Shown here piece by piece: positions 10,675-18,815 of a DNA stretch of 64,000 nucleotides. How positions within the stretch are numbered: position 1 is the first letter of the stretch; each line of letters opens with the position of its first letter. The position numbers were made by a program, and so were the translations under genes. Under the pieces are notes generated by a model. That model was not told the origin of the DNA and ran no database searches. It saw only the letters and a program-made list of their open reading frames with translations. The stretch is from Neobacillus nitrireducens (GTDB lineage: Bacteria; Bacillota; Bacilli; Bacillales; Cytobacillaceae): NCBI RefSeq assembly GCF_030915405.1, contig NZ_CP133262.1, forward strand, positions 1,612,001 to 1,676,000. The letters are read 5' to 3'.

Positions 10675-11442
10675 TTAAATATAATCCTTGACTGGTGCGA
10701 AGCTTTTTCTGTGATAGGAGGTTATGCCATGCTTATGGATCGCCTCGATATGTTCTTTTGTTCCGTAACCCATGTTTTGCTGAAATCCATAGACTGGATA
10801 GGTTTGTGATAGTTCTTTCATCAAATGATCTCTTGCCACTTTTGCGACAATCGAGGCAGCTGCGATTGAGATACTTTTGGCATCACCTTTGATAATAGAT
10901 TCAGAGGGAAACGGAATATCAAGTTTCATTGCGTCAATCAGCAATAAATCTGGTTTTGGCTCTAATGAAACAATAGCAGCATTCATTGCTTTTTTGGTCG
11001 CTTCATAAATATTCATTTCATCAATTTCCTTCGCATGAATCATCGAGATGCTATAGGCAATTGCCTCCTTACGAATGATTTCATCGAACTCCAGACGTTT
11101 TTTTTCAGATAGCTTCTTAGAGTCATCTATCCCTGCTAAAAAAAAGTCTTTTGGTAAAATAACAGCTGCAGCCACTACTGGACCAGCTAGCGGACCTCTC
11201 CCTACTTCATCGACACCCGCAATTAATTCATATCCTCTATTGTGCCCTTTAAGCTCATATGAACTCATTTCAACAAACTTTTCTTTTAATCGTTGATTTT
11301 CTGCCAATTTCTTTTTCCATTTATGTACAAGCTGTTGGACACCCTTTCGCTCATCATGAAGGATGCCCAACAAGAACGGATCATTTTCTTGTACGACGTT
11401 TTCTAATTGCTGTTCTATCTCTGTAATGGTTAATAGCTTCAT
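10675..11442 (-). CDS. rnhB: Ribonuclease HII
   Basis: 255 aa, the long Bacillus form with an N-terminal extension of about 70 residues ahead of the catalytic domain. It removes ribonucleotides from DNA and RNA primers. The catalytic acidic motif is GVDEVGRGPLAGPVVAAAV (Asp-Glu near residue 77), with DDSKKLSEKKR and the distal LLIDAMKLD Asp; ASIVAKVARDHLM and GYGTKEHIEAI are also typical. AGGAG precedes the ATG, only 14 nt after sdaAA. It therefore probably depends on readthrough from the serine dehydratase genes, unlike in B. subtilis where it follows rbgA directly. Confidence 0.97.
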   Translation of the reverse strand: MKLLTITEIEQQLENVVQENDPFLLGILHDERKGVQQLVHKWKKKLAENQRLKEKFVEMSSYELKGHNRGYELIAGVDEVGRGPLAGPVVAAAVILPKDFFLAGIDDSKKLSEKKRLEFDEIIRKEAIAYSISMIHAKEIDEMNIYEATKKAMNAAIVSLEPKPDLLLIDAMKLDIPFPSESIIKGDAKSISIAAASIVAKVARDHLMKELSQTYPVYGFQQNMGYGTKEHIEAIHKHGITSYHRKSFAPVKDYI

Positions 11443-11456
11443 TTTATCTCCTATGG

Positions 11457-12362
11457 TTACGATAACACTAGGTCTTTTAGCTTAAAGGTTTTACTTTCGC
11501 CAAAGATTTCCTGTTCCAGTCTTCTTCCTGTCGGAGTTGCTGCAAGTCCACCCTCTGCCGTTTCCCTTAAAGAAGATGGCATGGATTGGCCAATTAGGAA
11601 CATCGCATGAATGACCTCATCACAGGGGATTCTGCTTGTAATGCCAGCTAGTGCCATATCGGCTGCAGTAATGGCATTGGATGCGCCCATTGCATTTCGT
11701 TTCACACAAGGAACTTCCACAAGGCCTGCTACAGGGTCACATACCAATCCCAGCATATTCTTTAGTGTAATTGCCATCGCTTCTGCAGCTTGCTTTGGTG
11801 AGCCGCCAGCTAGTTCTACAATTGCAGCAGCTGCCATTCCACTTGCTGAGCCTACCTCTGCTTGACACCCGCCTGCCGCACCGGAAATAGAGGCATTATT
11901 AGCGACAACAAAACCAAACGCTGCTGAGGTAAATAAAAATTCGATCATTTCTTCTCTGGTTGGATTTAACTTTTCTTTTACTGCAAATAATGTACCAGGT
12001 ACAACACCTGCTGAACCAGCTGTTGGAGTAGCACAGATTACTCCCATTGCGGCATTAACTTCATTGGTTGCTACCGCTTTACTGACCGCATCTAATAAAA
12101 CTGTCCCGCCTAGGGCCTTGCCGCTTTTAATATAGTTTTGAAGCAGAACAGCGTCTCCACCGGTTAGGCCTGTATGGGAATGCACACCCTTTAGACCTCT
12201 TTCCACTGCTTGTTCCATGATTGTTAAATTATTATCCATTTTTCCAATTACTTCTTCTCTACTAAGACCTGAAACTTCTATTTCTTGACGAATCATGATT
12301 TCAGCAATTTTTACTTGATTGCTTTCTGCAAGTTGTACAAGTTCTGCTACATTTCGAAACAT
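11457..12362 (-). CDS. sdaAA: L-serine dehydratase, iron-sulfur-dependent, alpha chain
   Basis: 301 aa, close to the B. subtilis 300. The alpha chain carries the catalytic [4Fe-4S] cluster that deaminates serine to pyruvate and ammonia. Conserved Cys-containing motifs are ICATPTAGSAGVVPGT, GAAGGCQAEVGSASGMAAA and GLVCDPVAGLVEVPCVKRN, together with the LTGGDA motif. It follows sdaAB by 31 nt and precedes rnhB by 14 nt. The split alpha/beta arrangement is the Firmicutes type; the proteobacterial enzyme is one chain. Confidence 0.97.
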   Translation of the reverse strand: MFRNVAELVQLAESNQVKIAEIMIRQEIEVSGLSREEVIGKMDNNLTIMEQAVERGLKGVHSHTGLTGGDAVLLQNYIKSGKALGGTVLLDAVSKAVATNEVNAAMGVICATPTAGSAGVVPGTLFAVKEKLNPTREEMIEFLFTSAAFGFVVANNASISGAAGGCQAEVGSASGMAAAAIVELAGGSPKQAAEAMAITLKNMLGLVCDPVAGLVEVPCVKRNAMGASNAITAADMALAGITSRIPCDEVIHAMFLIGQSMPSSLRETAEGGLAATPTGRRLEQEIFGESKTFKLKDLVLS

Positions 12363-12393
12363 GAATATTCCCCCTGATGTGTGCTCAATTTAT

Positions 12394-13056
12394 CTAAACA
12401 ACCATACGAATGATTTGCGATACATTTGAAAGATTTGTTAATTCCTCAATAACTATATCTTCAATTCTCTGGTCGACTTCAATAACCATTAAAGCCATTT
12501 CACCTTTTTCTAACCTCGAAACCTCCATATGGCCGATATTAATCTCATAGGATGATAAAACATTGGTTACCGCAGAAATGATACCAAAGCGGTCTTGATG
12601 AACAACCAAAATGGCAGGATGTTCGCCCGATAACTTTAACGGGAAAGAATTTAATTCTGTAATTTCAATGGTTCCACCGCCAATAGAAATCCCCACCATT
12701 TCAAGGTCGTTTACCTCATCATATAAGTTGATTTTTACCGTATTTGGATGATCCACTACTGCATCTTCCGTTCGAAATTCAATCGCTAATCCCATTTCAT
12801 TTGCGATTTCCAAAGCTTTAGGCAATCGTTCATCCTTTGTATCAAAATCTAACAGCCCTGCGACAATAGCAAAGTCTGTTCCGTGTCCCTTATAGGTTTT
12901 TGCAAATGAACCATATAATGAGATTATGGCTTTCTTTGGTAATCTTCCGAACAAGGTCCTTGCCACCCTGCCAATTCTTGCTGCACCTGCTGTATGAGAA
13001 CTTGACGGCCCAATCATAACTGGACCGATAATATCAAAAGCGGATCGATATTTCAT
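12394..13056 (-). CDS. sdaAB: L-serine dehydratase, iron-sulfur-dependent, beta chain
   Basis: 220 aa from MKYRSAFDIIG; an AAGGAG 10 nt upstream decides this start over an upstream Met at 13098. The N-terminal part carries the GPSSSHTAGAARIGRVAR signature (residues about 14-31), which forms the substrate pocket. The C-terminal part (about 145-220) is an ACT domain (AILVVHQDRFGIISAVTNVL), likely for serine sensing. It is the first structural gene of the sda pair. Confidence 0.97.
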   Translation of the reverse strand: MKYRSAFDIIGPVMIGPSSSHTAGAARIGRVARTLFGRLPKKAIISLYGSFAKTYKGHGTDFAIVAGLLDFDTKDERLPKALEIANEMGLAIEFRTEDAVVDHPNTVKINLYDEVNDLEMVGISIGGGTIEITELNSFPLKLSGEHPAILVVHQDRFGIISAVTNVLSSYEINIGHMEVSRLEKGEMALMVIEVDQRIEDIVIEELTNLSNVSQIIRMVV

Positions 13057-13177
13057 GTATAACGGCTCCTTTTTTTCTTCAATATTTATGATTTCCATAA
13101 TAATAAGGTCTTTTTAATCAATTTTACTAGGAATGCTACGAAGTAACTAGCGATAAATCTTGGTAGTATTCCAACCG

Positions 13178-13861
13178 TTACCTTTTTTCCCTTATTTTTG
13201 AAATCTCGTCAATTTGGTATTCATTGTGTGTTCGGATTTTTTGAAGGTAATTGTAGATTGTAAACTTTGACACACCTAATACGGTAGCCAAGTACTCAGT
13301 CGATCCCTTTATCAAGAAAGCCCCTTTTTCTTCTAATCGAGCAACACATTCTATCTTTTCTTCAAGGGTGAATCCACCCGGAGCTTTTTTAAATTCATGA
13401 ATGACTTGGTCGACCATATTCTGAATAACATCTTGGACAGTCGAATAAAAATTTTCAGATTTAGTTTGTTCCAAATCATAGCTAATAAACTCTTCTAATT
13501 CCCCTCCAACTTGCATCAACAGAGAAATATCGTAATTCATACATAGGGCACCTATCACCTTCTGCTCATGGTCACGTAAAAAGACCGTTGAAGACTTCAT
13601 AATATTACCTTTACTTGATTGTGTTTTATAGTTAGGAATATCATGTACTTCAGAAAAGGGCTTAGCTAGTTCGGTTAGAACTAAATCTGTTATTGGCGAG
13701 CCAATTTTCCTTCCTGTTACGTCACCCGCTAAATAAACTAATGACTTTTTCAAATCACTAAAATCATGAACAGCAACCTCACAGCGCCTGCCAAACATTT
13801 TCACTAGCATATCAGCCGTTCGAAATGCTAAATTAAAAACGGGTTCATTCCTGTCACTCAA
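13178..13861 (-). CDS. YheO-like PAS/HTH transcriptional regulator
   Basis: 227 aa starting with TTG; GGGAGGGG stands 6 nt before it. The N-terminal part (residues about 5-120: FGRRCEVAVHDFSDLKKSL, GSPITDLVL, SSTVFLRDHEQKVIGALCMNYD) matches the YheO-type PAS domain. The C-terminal part (about 165-215: RLEEKGAFLIKGSTEYLATV, LGVSKFTIYNYLQKIR) is the paired helix-turn-helix. The family includes DauR, which controls D-arginine catabolism. It stands upstream of sdaAB in the same direction with a 121-nt gap. I infer that it regulates serine deamination and probably itself, given the TTACAA sites at its promoter. The target is not proven. Confidence 0.85.
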   Translation of the reverse strand: MSDRNEPVFNLAFRTADMLVKMFGRRCEVAVHDFSDLKKSLVYLAGDVTGRKIGSPITDLVLTELAKPFSEVHDIPNYKTQSSKGNIMKSSTVFLRDHEQKVIGALCMNYDISLLMQVGGELEEFISYDLEQTKSENFYSTVQDVIQNMVDQVIHEFKKAPGGFTLEEKIECVARLEEKGAFLIKGSTEYLATVLGVSKFTIYNYLQKIRTHNEYQIDEISKIREKR

Positions 13862-13889
13862 AATTTTCCCCTCCCGCTATTGAAAACGA

Positions 13890-14012
13890 TTACAATTGTA
13901 AACTTACAAATAGAATCGGTTAAGTCGTTTTTCAATTACATTAACAATCAAGATTGTATCATATATTCTCTAATATTAAAATAAAATTGTAATAGTTACA
14001 AAAAAATTGTAA
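13890..14012 (-). promoter_or_regulatory. Promoter of the YheO-like gene with five TTACAA half-sites
   Basis: The candidate promoter on the minus strand is TTTTAA (13976-13981), 17 nt, TACAAT (13953-13958). Upstream are three half-sites in alternating orientation: 13987-13992, 13996-14001 and 14007-14012 (TTGTAA/TTACAA on the plus strand). Downstream are a perfect palindrome TTACAATTGTAA (13890-13901) and one more TTACAA (13904-13909). The arrangement on both sides of the promoter looks like operators for looping or activation/repression, presumably by the product just downstream. Confidence 0.55.
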
Positions 14013-14057
14013 TAACAAAAATTCTCCTTATTACTTAAAAATCAATAAGGAGGGATG

Positions 14058-14088
14058 ACAAAAAAATAGGCTCTCCAATTGGAGAGCT
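14058..14088 (-). terminator. Terminator after rbgA
   Basis: GCTCTCCAATTGGAGAGC (14070-14087) is a perfect 18-nt palindrome followed on the minus strand by CTATTTTTTTG. It ends the rpsP-to-rbgA side and isolates the serine dehydratase cassette. Confidence 0.85.
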
Positions 14089-14106
14089 TGATGAAGTCAA
14101 TATTCT

Positions 14107-14970
14107 TTATTCAACAATAAAATCAGCTGGTCGTTCAAATGTAACCCGGCCAAATTTTTCTGACCTTATTTCCTTGATGACCAACTCAGCAACTTTATCA
14201 TAATTTACGATACCACCTGCCATTAGGCAACCACGCAGTACGCCAATTTTGTCAAACATATCGACCACATCTTCTGGAAGACTGTCAAGATTGTAACGTT
14301 CTTTTAAACGCTCTGGATATTCTCGTTCTAAAAACCTTAGCGTATAGACCGTGAGATCCTGAAGATTTAATAACGTATCTTTGATTGCGCCTGTGACCGC
14401 AAGTTTTTTACCGACTTCTTGGTCTTCAAATTTTGGCCATAATATCCCAGGGGTATCAAGCAGTTCCATTTCCTTCCCCACTTTAATCCATTGCTGGGCC
14501 TTAGTTACACCAGGTGTATTTCCTGTTTTAGCAATATTCTTCTTTGCCAATCGATTAATTAACGTCGATTTACCTGCGTTAGGAATTCCGACAATCATCG
14601 CCCTGATTGCTCTTGGATTAGTTACACCTCTAGCTCTTAAACGGTCAAACTTTTCCTTTAAGATTTCCTTAGAAGCGTTGGCAATATCTCTCATACCTTC
14701 ACCCGCAAACGAATTAATCGCAAGTGCTTTTATTCCCTTTTTAGCAAAGAACTCTATCCATTCCCTAGTTGCTCCTATATCAGCCATATCAGCCTTATTT
14801 AATAAAACAAGTCTAGGCTTATGCTGAATAATTTCATCTATCATCGGATTTCTCGAGGAATAAGGAATCCTCGCATCTACCAATTCAAATATAATATCTA
14901 CTAATTTTAACTTTTCCGTGACCTCTCTGCGAGCCTTAGCCATATGGCCTGGAAACCATTGGATCGTCAT
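14107..14970 (-). CDS. rbgA: Ribosome biogenesis GTPase RbgA (YlqF)
   Basis: 287 aa. A circularly permuted GTPase required for a late step of 50S assembly. The permuted motif order is visible: G4 LLNKADMAD (about residue 57), then G1 [15 protein letters not shown] (about 128), G2 [12 protein letters not shown], and G3 [12 protein letters not shown]. The N-terminus [17 protein letters not shown] is the family signature. The C-terminal domain includes [18 protein letters not shown]. It follows lepB, in the order rplS-lepB-rbgA shared with many Bacilli. Confidence 0.98.
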   Translation of the reverse strand: MTIQWFPGHMAKARREVTEKLKLVDIIFELVDARIPYSSRNPMIDEIIQHKPRLVLLNKADMADIGATREWIEFFAKKGIKALAINSFAGEGMRDIANASKEILKEKFDRLRARGVTNPRAIRAMIVGIPNAGKSTLINRLAKKNIAKTGNTPGVTKAQQWIKVGKEMELLDTPGILWPKFEDQEVGKKLAVTGAIKDTLLNLQDLTVYTLRFLEREYPERLKERYNLDSLPEDVVDMFDKIGVLRGCLMAGGIVNYDKVAELVIKEIRSEKFGRVTFERPADFIVE

Positions 14971-15006
14971 CGTTGGCCACCTCCTTTAAGGTCGTAAGCG
15001 CCCTGT

Positions 15007-15564
15007 CTATTTCACTGTTACAATATGTGCATCATTTAACGGCCAGTATACGAAACTTGTTTTCCCGATAATTTTATCAAACGAAACGGTTCCGATATGG
15101 CGACTATCTTTACTGAAGCGGCGATTGTCACCCATGACAAATAATTCACCTTTTGGAACAGTTTTACGGCCAATTTTTTCTTCCAAGGTAAAAGGATCTG
15201 TTAACGGTCCATCCTCTACTTCTTTTTTATATTTATCCAAATACGGCTCTTCATACGCTTTTCCATTAACAAATAATGTATCATCTTTATACTCAATGGT
15301 GTCACCTGGAAGTCCAATTACACGCTTTATGTAATCCTTTTGTTCTGGTGCATGAAAGACAATGATATCAAATCGCTTAGGCTCACCAATATTATAACTA
15401 AACTTATTTACAATCATTCGATCCTGATCCTTTAAAGTCGGCATCATCGATAATCCATCGACAACAATCGGTGCAAAAAGAAAGTATCGAATAACCGCAG
15501 CTAAAATAACGGCAATCAAAAGGGCCTTTGTCCATTCCCAAAGTTCATTTTTCTTTTTTGTCAT
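15007..15564 (-). CDS. lepB: Type I signal peptidase
   Basis: 185 aa, same size class as SipS. It cleaves signal peptides of exported preproteins at the outer face of the membrane. The start is at MTKKKNELWEW (GGGG 6 nt upstream); the frame extends to 15636 with no site. One membrane segment, ALLIAVILAAVIRYFLF (residues 14-30), precedes the catalytic Ser39 in VDGLSMMPTL. Lys80 in YIKRVIGLPGD completes the dyad, and MGDNRRFSKDSRHIG is box E. It is encoded beside ribosome assembly and SRP genes. Confidence 0.97.
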   Translation of the reverse strand: MTKKKNELWEWTKALLIAVILAAVIRYFLFAPIVVDGLSMMPTLKDQDRMIVNKFSYNIGEPKRFDIIVFHAPEQKDYIKRVIGLPGDTIEYKDDTLFVNGKAYEEPYLDKYKKEVEDGPLTDPFTLEEKIGRKTVPKGELFVMGDNRRFSKDSRHIGTVSFDKIIGKTSFVYWPLNDAHIVTVK

Positions 15565-15739
15565 AACAATCCCCGCCAATCTCTGCAAAAAATGTTTTAT
15601 CAAACTTATTTTACATAACTTCAACAAATTTAACACGATGGGATTCTATTTTTTAATCAAACTTTAATTATTTGTTAAAAAATCAGCAACAATTTGAAAA
15701 CCCCATAATTTTATGGTTATAAGGCAGCAAAACGAAAAT

Positions 15740-15772
15740 ATAAAAAAAGAGCCTGCTCCCGAGCAAGCCCTT
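15740..15772 (-). terminator. Terminator after rplS
   Basis: GAGCCTGCTC (15749-15758) pairs, with two G-U pairs, with GAGCAAGCCC (15761-15770); the minus strand then reads TTTTTTTATATTTT. A strong intrinsic terminator 15 nt after rplS, so lepB needs its own promoter or readthrough. Confidence 0.85.
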
Positions 15773-15784
15773 TTTCTTTTCATA

Positions 15785-16272
<488 letters not shown>

Positions 16273-16274
16273 TA

Positions 16275-17018
16275 CTACTCGTATTCTTTTTTTACTTCTT
16301 TAAGCCATTTTTCCTGTTCCTTTGTTAATTCTATTTTCTCCAATAAATCCGGGCGTCTTAACAGTGTACGCCGTAATGCTTCCTTAGTGCGCCATTCTTC
16401 TATTAATTTATGATTACCTGATATTAGTACATCAGGAACCTTTAGACCACGGAAATCAGCTGGTCTTGTGTAGTGCGGATGTTCAAGTAGTCCCGTGCTG
16501 AAAGAGTCCTTCAAATGTGATTCCTGATTTCCGAGCACTTCCGGCAGTAGTCGGACAACGCTATCAACCACAACCATCGCACCAAGTTCACCGCCAGTCA
16601 AGACATAATCACCAATCGAGATTTCATCTGTTACTACATGTTCACGAATTCGTTCGTCATACCCTTCATAATGACCACAGATAAAAATCAAATGATCTTC
16701 TTGTGCTAACTCCTCTGCTTTCCGCTGCTCATATCGTTCACCTTGCGGACAAAGAAGAATCACACGTGGCTTCTTACTTATTGCTTTTTCCTTAAGATCT
16801 GATACTGCATCAAAGATAGGCTGTGGTTTTAGGACCATTCCTGCCCCGCCACCATAAGGATAATCATCAACAGTAGAATGTTTGTTATCTGCATACTCGC
16901 GGAAGTTAACAACGTTATAGCAGACCGCCGATTTCTCAGCAGCCTTTTGCAAAATTGATTGACCAAGTACCCCGGAAAACATCTCCGGAAATAATGTGAG
17001 AATATCAATCCTCATCAT
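16275..17018 (-). CDS. trmD: tRNA (guanine-37-N1)-methyltransferase TrmD
   Basis: 247 aa. SPOUT-class enzyme that methylates G37 next to the anticodon and prevents +1 frameshifting at proline codons. Visible are [13 protein letters not shown], the [20 protein letters not shown] loop, [11 protein letters not shown] (the trefoil-knot SAM site), [16 protein letters not shown] and LLRRPDLL. Two tandem ATGs are possible; the first overlaps the rimM stop as ATGA, which suggests translational coupling. Confidence 0.97.
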   Translation of the reverse strand: MMRIDILTLFPEMFSGVLGQSILQKAAEKSAVCYNVVNFREYADNKHSTVDDYPYGGGAGMVLKPQPIFDAVSDLKEKAISKKPRVILLCPQGERYEQRKAEELAQEDHLIFICGHYEGYDERIREHVVTDEISIGDYVLTGGELGAMVVVDSVVRLLPEVLGNQESHLKDSFSTGLLEHPHYTRPADFRGLKVPDVLISGNHKLIEEWRTKEALRRTLLRRPDLLEKIELTKEQEKWLKEVKKEYE

Positions 17019-17533
17019 GAAAGTAACCCTTCCATAGGATCGATTAGGACGACTTTTTCTTTCACATCTACTTTCTTGACTACATCATGGATATAAGGAA
17101 TTAGTAAATCTTTGCCGCCCTTACCTTTGACAACCCAAACATCATTGGCACCAGGAGAGAGGATTTCGGTTACTTTTCCAAGTTCTTCTCCGTCGATAGT
17201 AGTTACCAGACAACCAATCACTTCATGGTAATAAAATTCATCCTCTTTTAATGTCCCTAGCTGGGACTCAGGAACTTTTATAATTCCATCTCTAAACTTT
17301 TCTACTTCATTGATATTGTTATAACCTTCAAAGCTAAGTAATTCAAAATTCTTATGGGTTCTGTGGCTTTTGACAGTTAATTCAATTGGCGAACTGGAAT
17401 TCGGCATAAATAAATATAATACATTTCCTGTTTTATAACGTTTCTCAGGGAAATCTGTCTTTGATATGACCCGAACTTCACCTTTAATACCCTGTGTATT
17501 TACAATTTTCCCGACATTAAACCATTTTTCCAT
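17015..17533 (-). CDS. rimM: 16S rRNA processing protein RimM
   Basis: 172 aa. It assists maturation of the 30S head around protein S19. The N-terminal RimM domain ([20 protein letters not shown], residues about 5-24) is followed by a PRC-barrel domain ([44 protein letters not shown]). It is coupled to trmD by a 4-nt overlap and follows ylqD by 12 nt. Confidence 0.97.
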   Translation of the reverse strand: MEKWFNVGKIVNTQGIKGEVRVISKTDFPEKRYKTGNVLYLFMPNSSSPIELTVKSHRTHKNFELLSFEGYNNINEVEKFRDGIIKVPESQLGTLKEDEFYYHEVIGCLVTTIDGEELGKVTEILSPGANDVWVVKGKGGKDLLIPYIHDVVKKVDVKEKVVLIDPMEGLLS

Positions 17534-17545
17534 TGTTTTACACCT

Positions 17546-17932
17546 CTAGCGTATATCTTCTATTATTCCATCTTTAATAATAATTGTAGGTTGCCCAATC
17601 TGCTCATTCCATATGTCACCTATCTTTATCTCTACAAGCGCTTGGACTTCCTTTTCCTTTAATTCACTACCTAATGGGAGTATATGTAATTGTTCGATTT
17701 GAAACTCAAGCAGCTTTTCTTTTTCCGACCGCTTATTGAATTCTTTTTCATAATGATTCTTCAATGCGCCTGGCGAAAAGTTCTTGGTTTTATCTATACG
17801 TTTCAATTCAAATTGAAGCTGATTTTTTTCTCTTTGCAGCTGGAGTTTTTGTACTTCAAAATGATTAAATAATTTTTTTTTGCTATTTTCCGTTAGAATT
17901 TGTTTTACCACAACGGTCTGAATAATTTGCAC
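17546..17932 (-). CDS. ylqD: YlqD family protein (unknown function)
   Basis: 128 aa when started at GTG 17930-17932, which has GGGAGG 7 nt upstream and gives exactly the B. subtilis YlqD length. The reading frame runs back to 18019, but that part overlaps a terminator hairpin. The middle (residues about 20-95) is Lys/Glu-rich and should form a coiled coil (QKLQLQREKNQLQFELKRID; EKEFNKRSEKEKLLEFQIEQL). The C-terminus (EIKIGDIWNEQIGQPTIIIKDGIIEDIR) looks like a small beta domain. Conserved between khpA and rimM across bacilli; I cannot assign a role. Confidence 0.88.
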   Translation of the reverse strand: MQIIQTVVVKQILTENSKKKLFNHFEVQKLQLQREKNQLQFELKRIDKTKNFSPGALKNHYEKEFNKRSEKEKLLEFQIEQLHILPLGSELKEKEVQALVEIKIGDIWNEQIGQPTIIIKDGIIEDIR

Positions 17933-17963
17933 AGAAATACCTCCCATTTGCCTCACATCGTAT

Positions 17964-17994
17964 GAAAAAAAGGGAGGAATAAATTCCTCCCTTT
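17964..17994 (-). terminator. Intrinsic terminator between khpA and ylqD
   Basis: AGGGAGGAAT/ATTCCTCCCT (17971-17980 and 17983-17992) is a perfect 10-bp stem followed on the minus strand by TTTTTTTC. It sits 20 nt after khpA and 30 nt before the ylqD start. Because ylqD-rimM-trmD show no obvious promoter, it may act as an attenuator. Confidence 0.85.
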
Positions 17995-18011
17995 CCTCTA
18001 GATGCAATAAG

Positions 18012-18242
18012 CTATTCACTAATTTCTAGAAATATTTTCTTTTGTTGTGATGATCCTGCTGCATATACAACAGTTCTAATGGCCTTTGCAACACGCCCCT
18101 GTTTGCCTATCACTTTACCCATATCTGTTTTATTAACAGATAGCTGATAAGTGATACGGCTGTCGTCTTCCTTAACATCCACACGGACGTCTTCCGGAAA
18201 ATCAACAAGAGGTTTAACAATCGTTTCGACTAATTGCTTCAT
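18012..18242 (-). CDS. khpA: KH-domain RNA-binding protein KhpA (YlqC)
   Basis: 76 aa, a single KH domain with the RNA-binding GxxG loop in MGKVIGKQGRVAKAIRTVV (residues about 42-60). KhpA partners with KhpB (Jag) and affects cell elongation and division and small-RNA binding in Firmicutes. It lies 9 nt behind rpsP, as in most bacilli, and a terminator follows. Confidence 0.96.
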   Translation of the reverse strand: MKQLVETIVKPLVDFPEDVRVDVKEDDSRITYQLSVNKTDMGKVIGKQGRVAKAIRTVVYAAGSSQQKKIFLEISE

Positions 18243-18251
18243 AGTCGATTC

Positions 18252-18524
18252 TTACTTACTTAATTTTGCATTATGGAATTTTTCCATGATGCCTTGATTT
18301 GAGAAAAGGTTACGAACTGTATCAGATGGTTTTGCACCGTCTTGTAACCATTTAAGAGCTAATTCTTCGTTGATGTCAACTTTTGCCGGTTGTGTAACTG
18401 GATTATAAGTTCCAACAACCTCAATGTAACGTCCATCACGTGGTGAACGAGAATCTGCTACTACGATACGATAAAAAGGAGTTTTGTTAGCTCCCATACG
18501 CTTTAAACGAATTTTTACTGCCAT
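18252..18524 (-). CDS. rpsP: 30S ribosomal protein S16
   Basis: 90 aa from [20 protein letters not shown], the length of the B. subtilis protein; CGGAGG precedes the ATG. S16 stabilises the 5' domain of 16S rRNA during assembly. [22 protein letters not shown] and [15 protein letters not shown] are the family hallmarks. First gene of the rpsP-khpA unit, behind its own promoter. Confidence 0.98.
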   Translation of the reverse strand: MAVKIRLKRMGANKTPFYRIVVADSRSPRDGRYIEVVGTYNPVTQPAKVDINEELALKWLQDGAKPSDTVRNLFSNQGIMEKFHNAKLSK

Positions 18525-18563
18525 TTTAAATAAGCACCTCCGAATAGTTTCACACAAGATAGT

Positions 18564-18592
18564 ATAATATCAATTCTTTTATAGTTTGTAAA
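18564..18592 (-). promoter_or_regulatory. SigA-type promoter of rpsP
   Basis: TTTACA (18587-18592), 17 nt, TATTAT (18564-18569) on the minus strand, about 40 nt before the rpsP ATG. The remaining intergenic space up to ffh is filled by the structured repeat at 18664-18811. Confidence 0.7.
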
Positions 18593-18663
18593 GTGTTTTT
18601 TCTTTACATACAGCATTACCAATAATTAACTAAATAAACAGATAAAAATTTGAACTTAGATGA

Positions 18664-18811
18664 CTGTCTAGCTCCAGCGCCCAACGGCTAGTGGCCTTCG
18701 CTCTCCGCCCTACGATAAGTCAACATCGAATCGCAATCGCTCTCCGTGTTTCCTTTATCTCAGTTGGAGTGCTCTAGGCCATACGCCGCTAAACGGGCGC
18801 TTCCGCTTTTC
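18664..18811 (-). repeat. Structured intergenic repeat, copy A (behind ffh)
   Basis: About 148 nt, matching copy B at 54596-54740 in inverted genomic orientation. The outer parts are nearly identical, including AGCTCCAGCGCCCAACGG (18669-18686) and a 29-nt perfect match at 18746-18774; the centre differs. The ends carry GCGCCC and GGGCGC and can pair, so the transcript would fold into a long hairpin. It begins 5 nt after the ffh stop. Such GC-richer repeats occur in intergenic spaces of many Bacillaceae genomes; no transposase is encoded. Confidence 0.85.
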
Positions 18812-18815
18812 GATT

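Noticed and set aside
13057..13098. N-terminal extension of sdaAB to 13098
   Set aside because: The extension is Lys/Glu-rich, not found in the family, and contains the AAGGAG ribosome binding site of the proper start at 13056.
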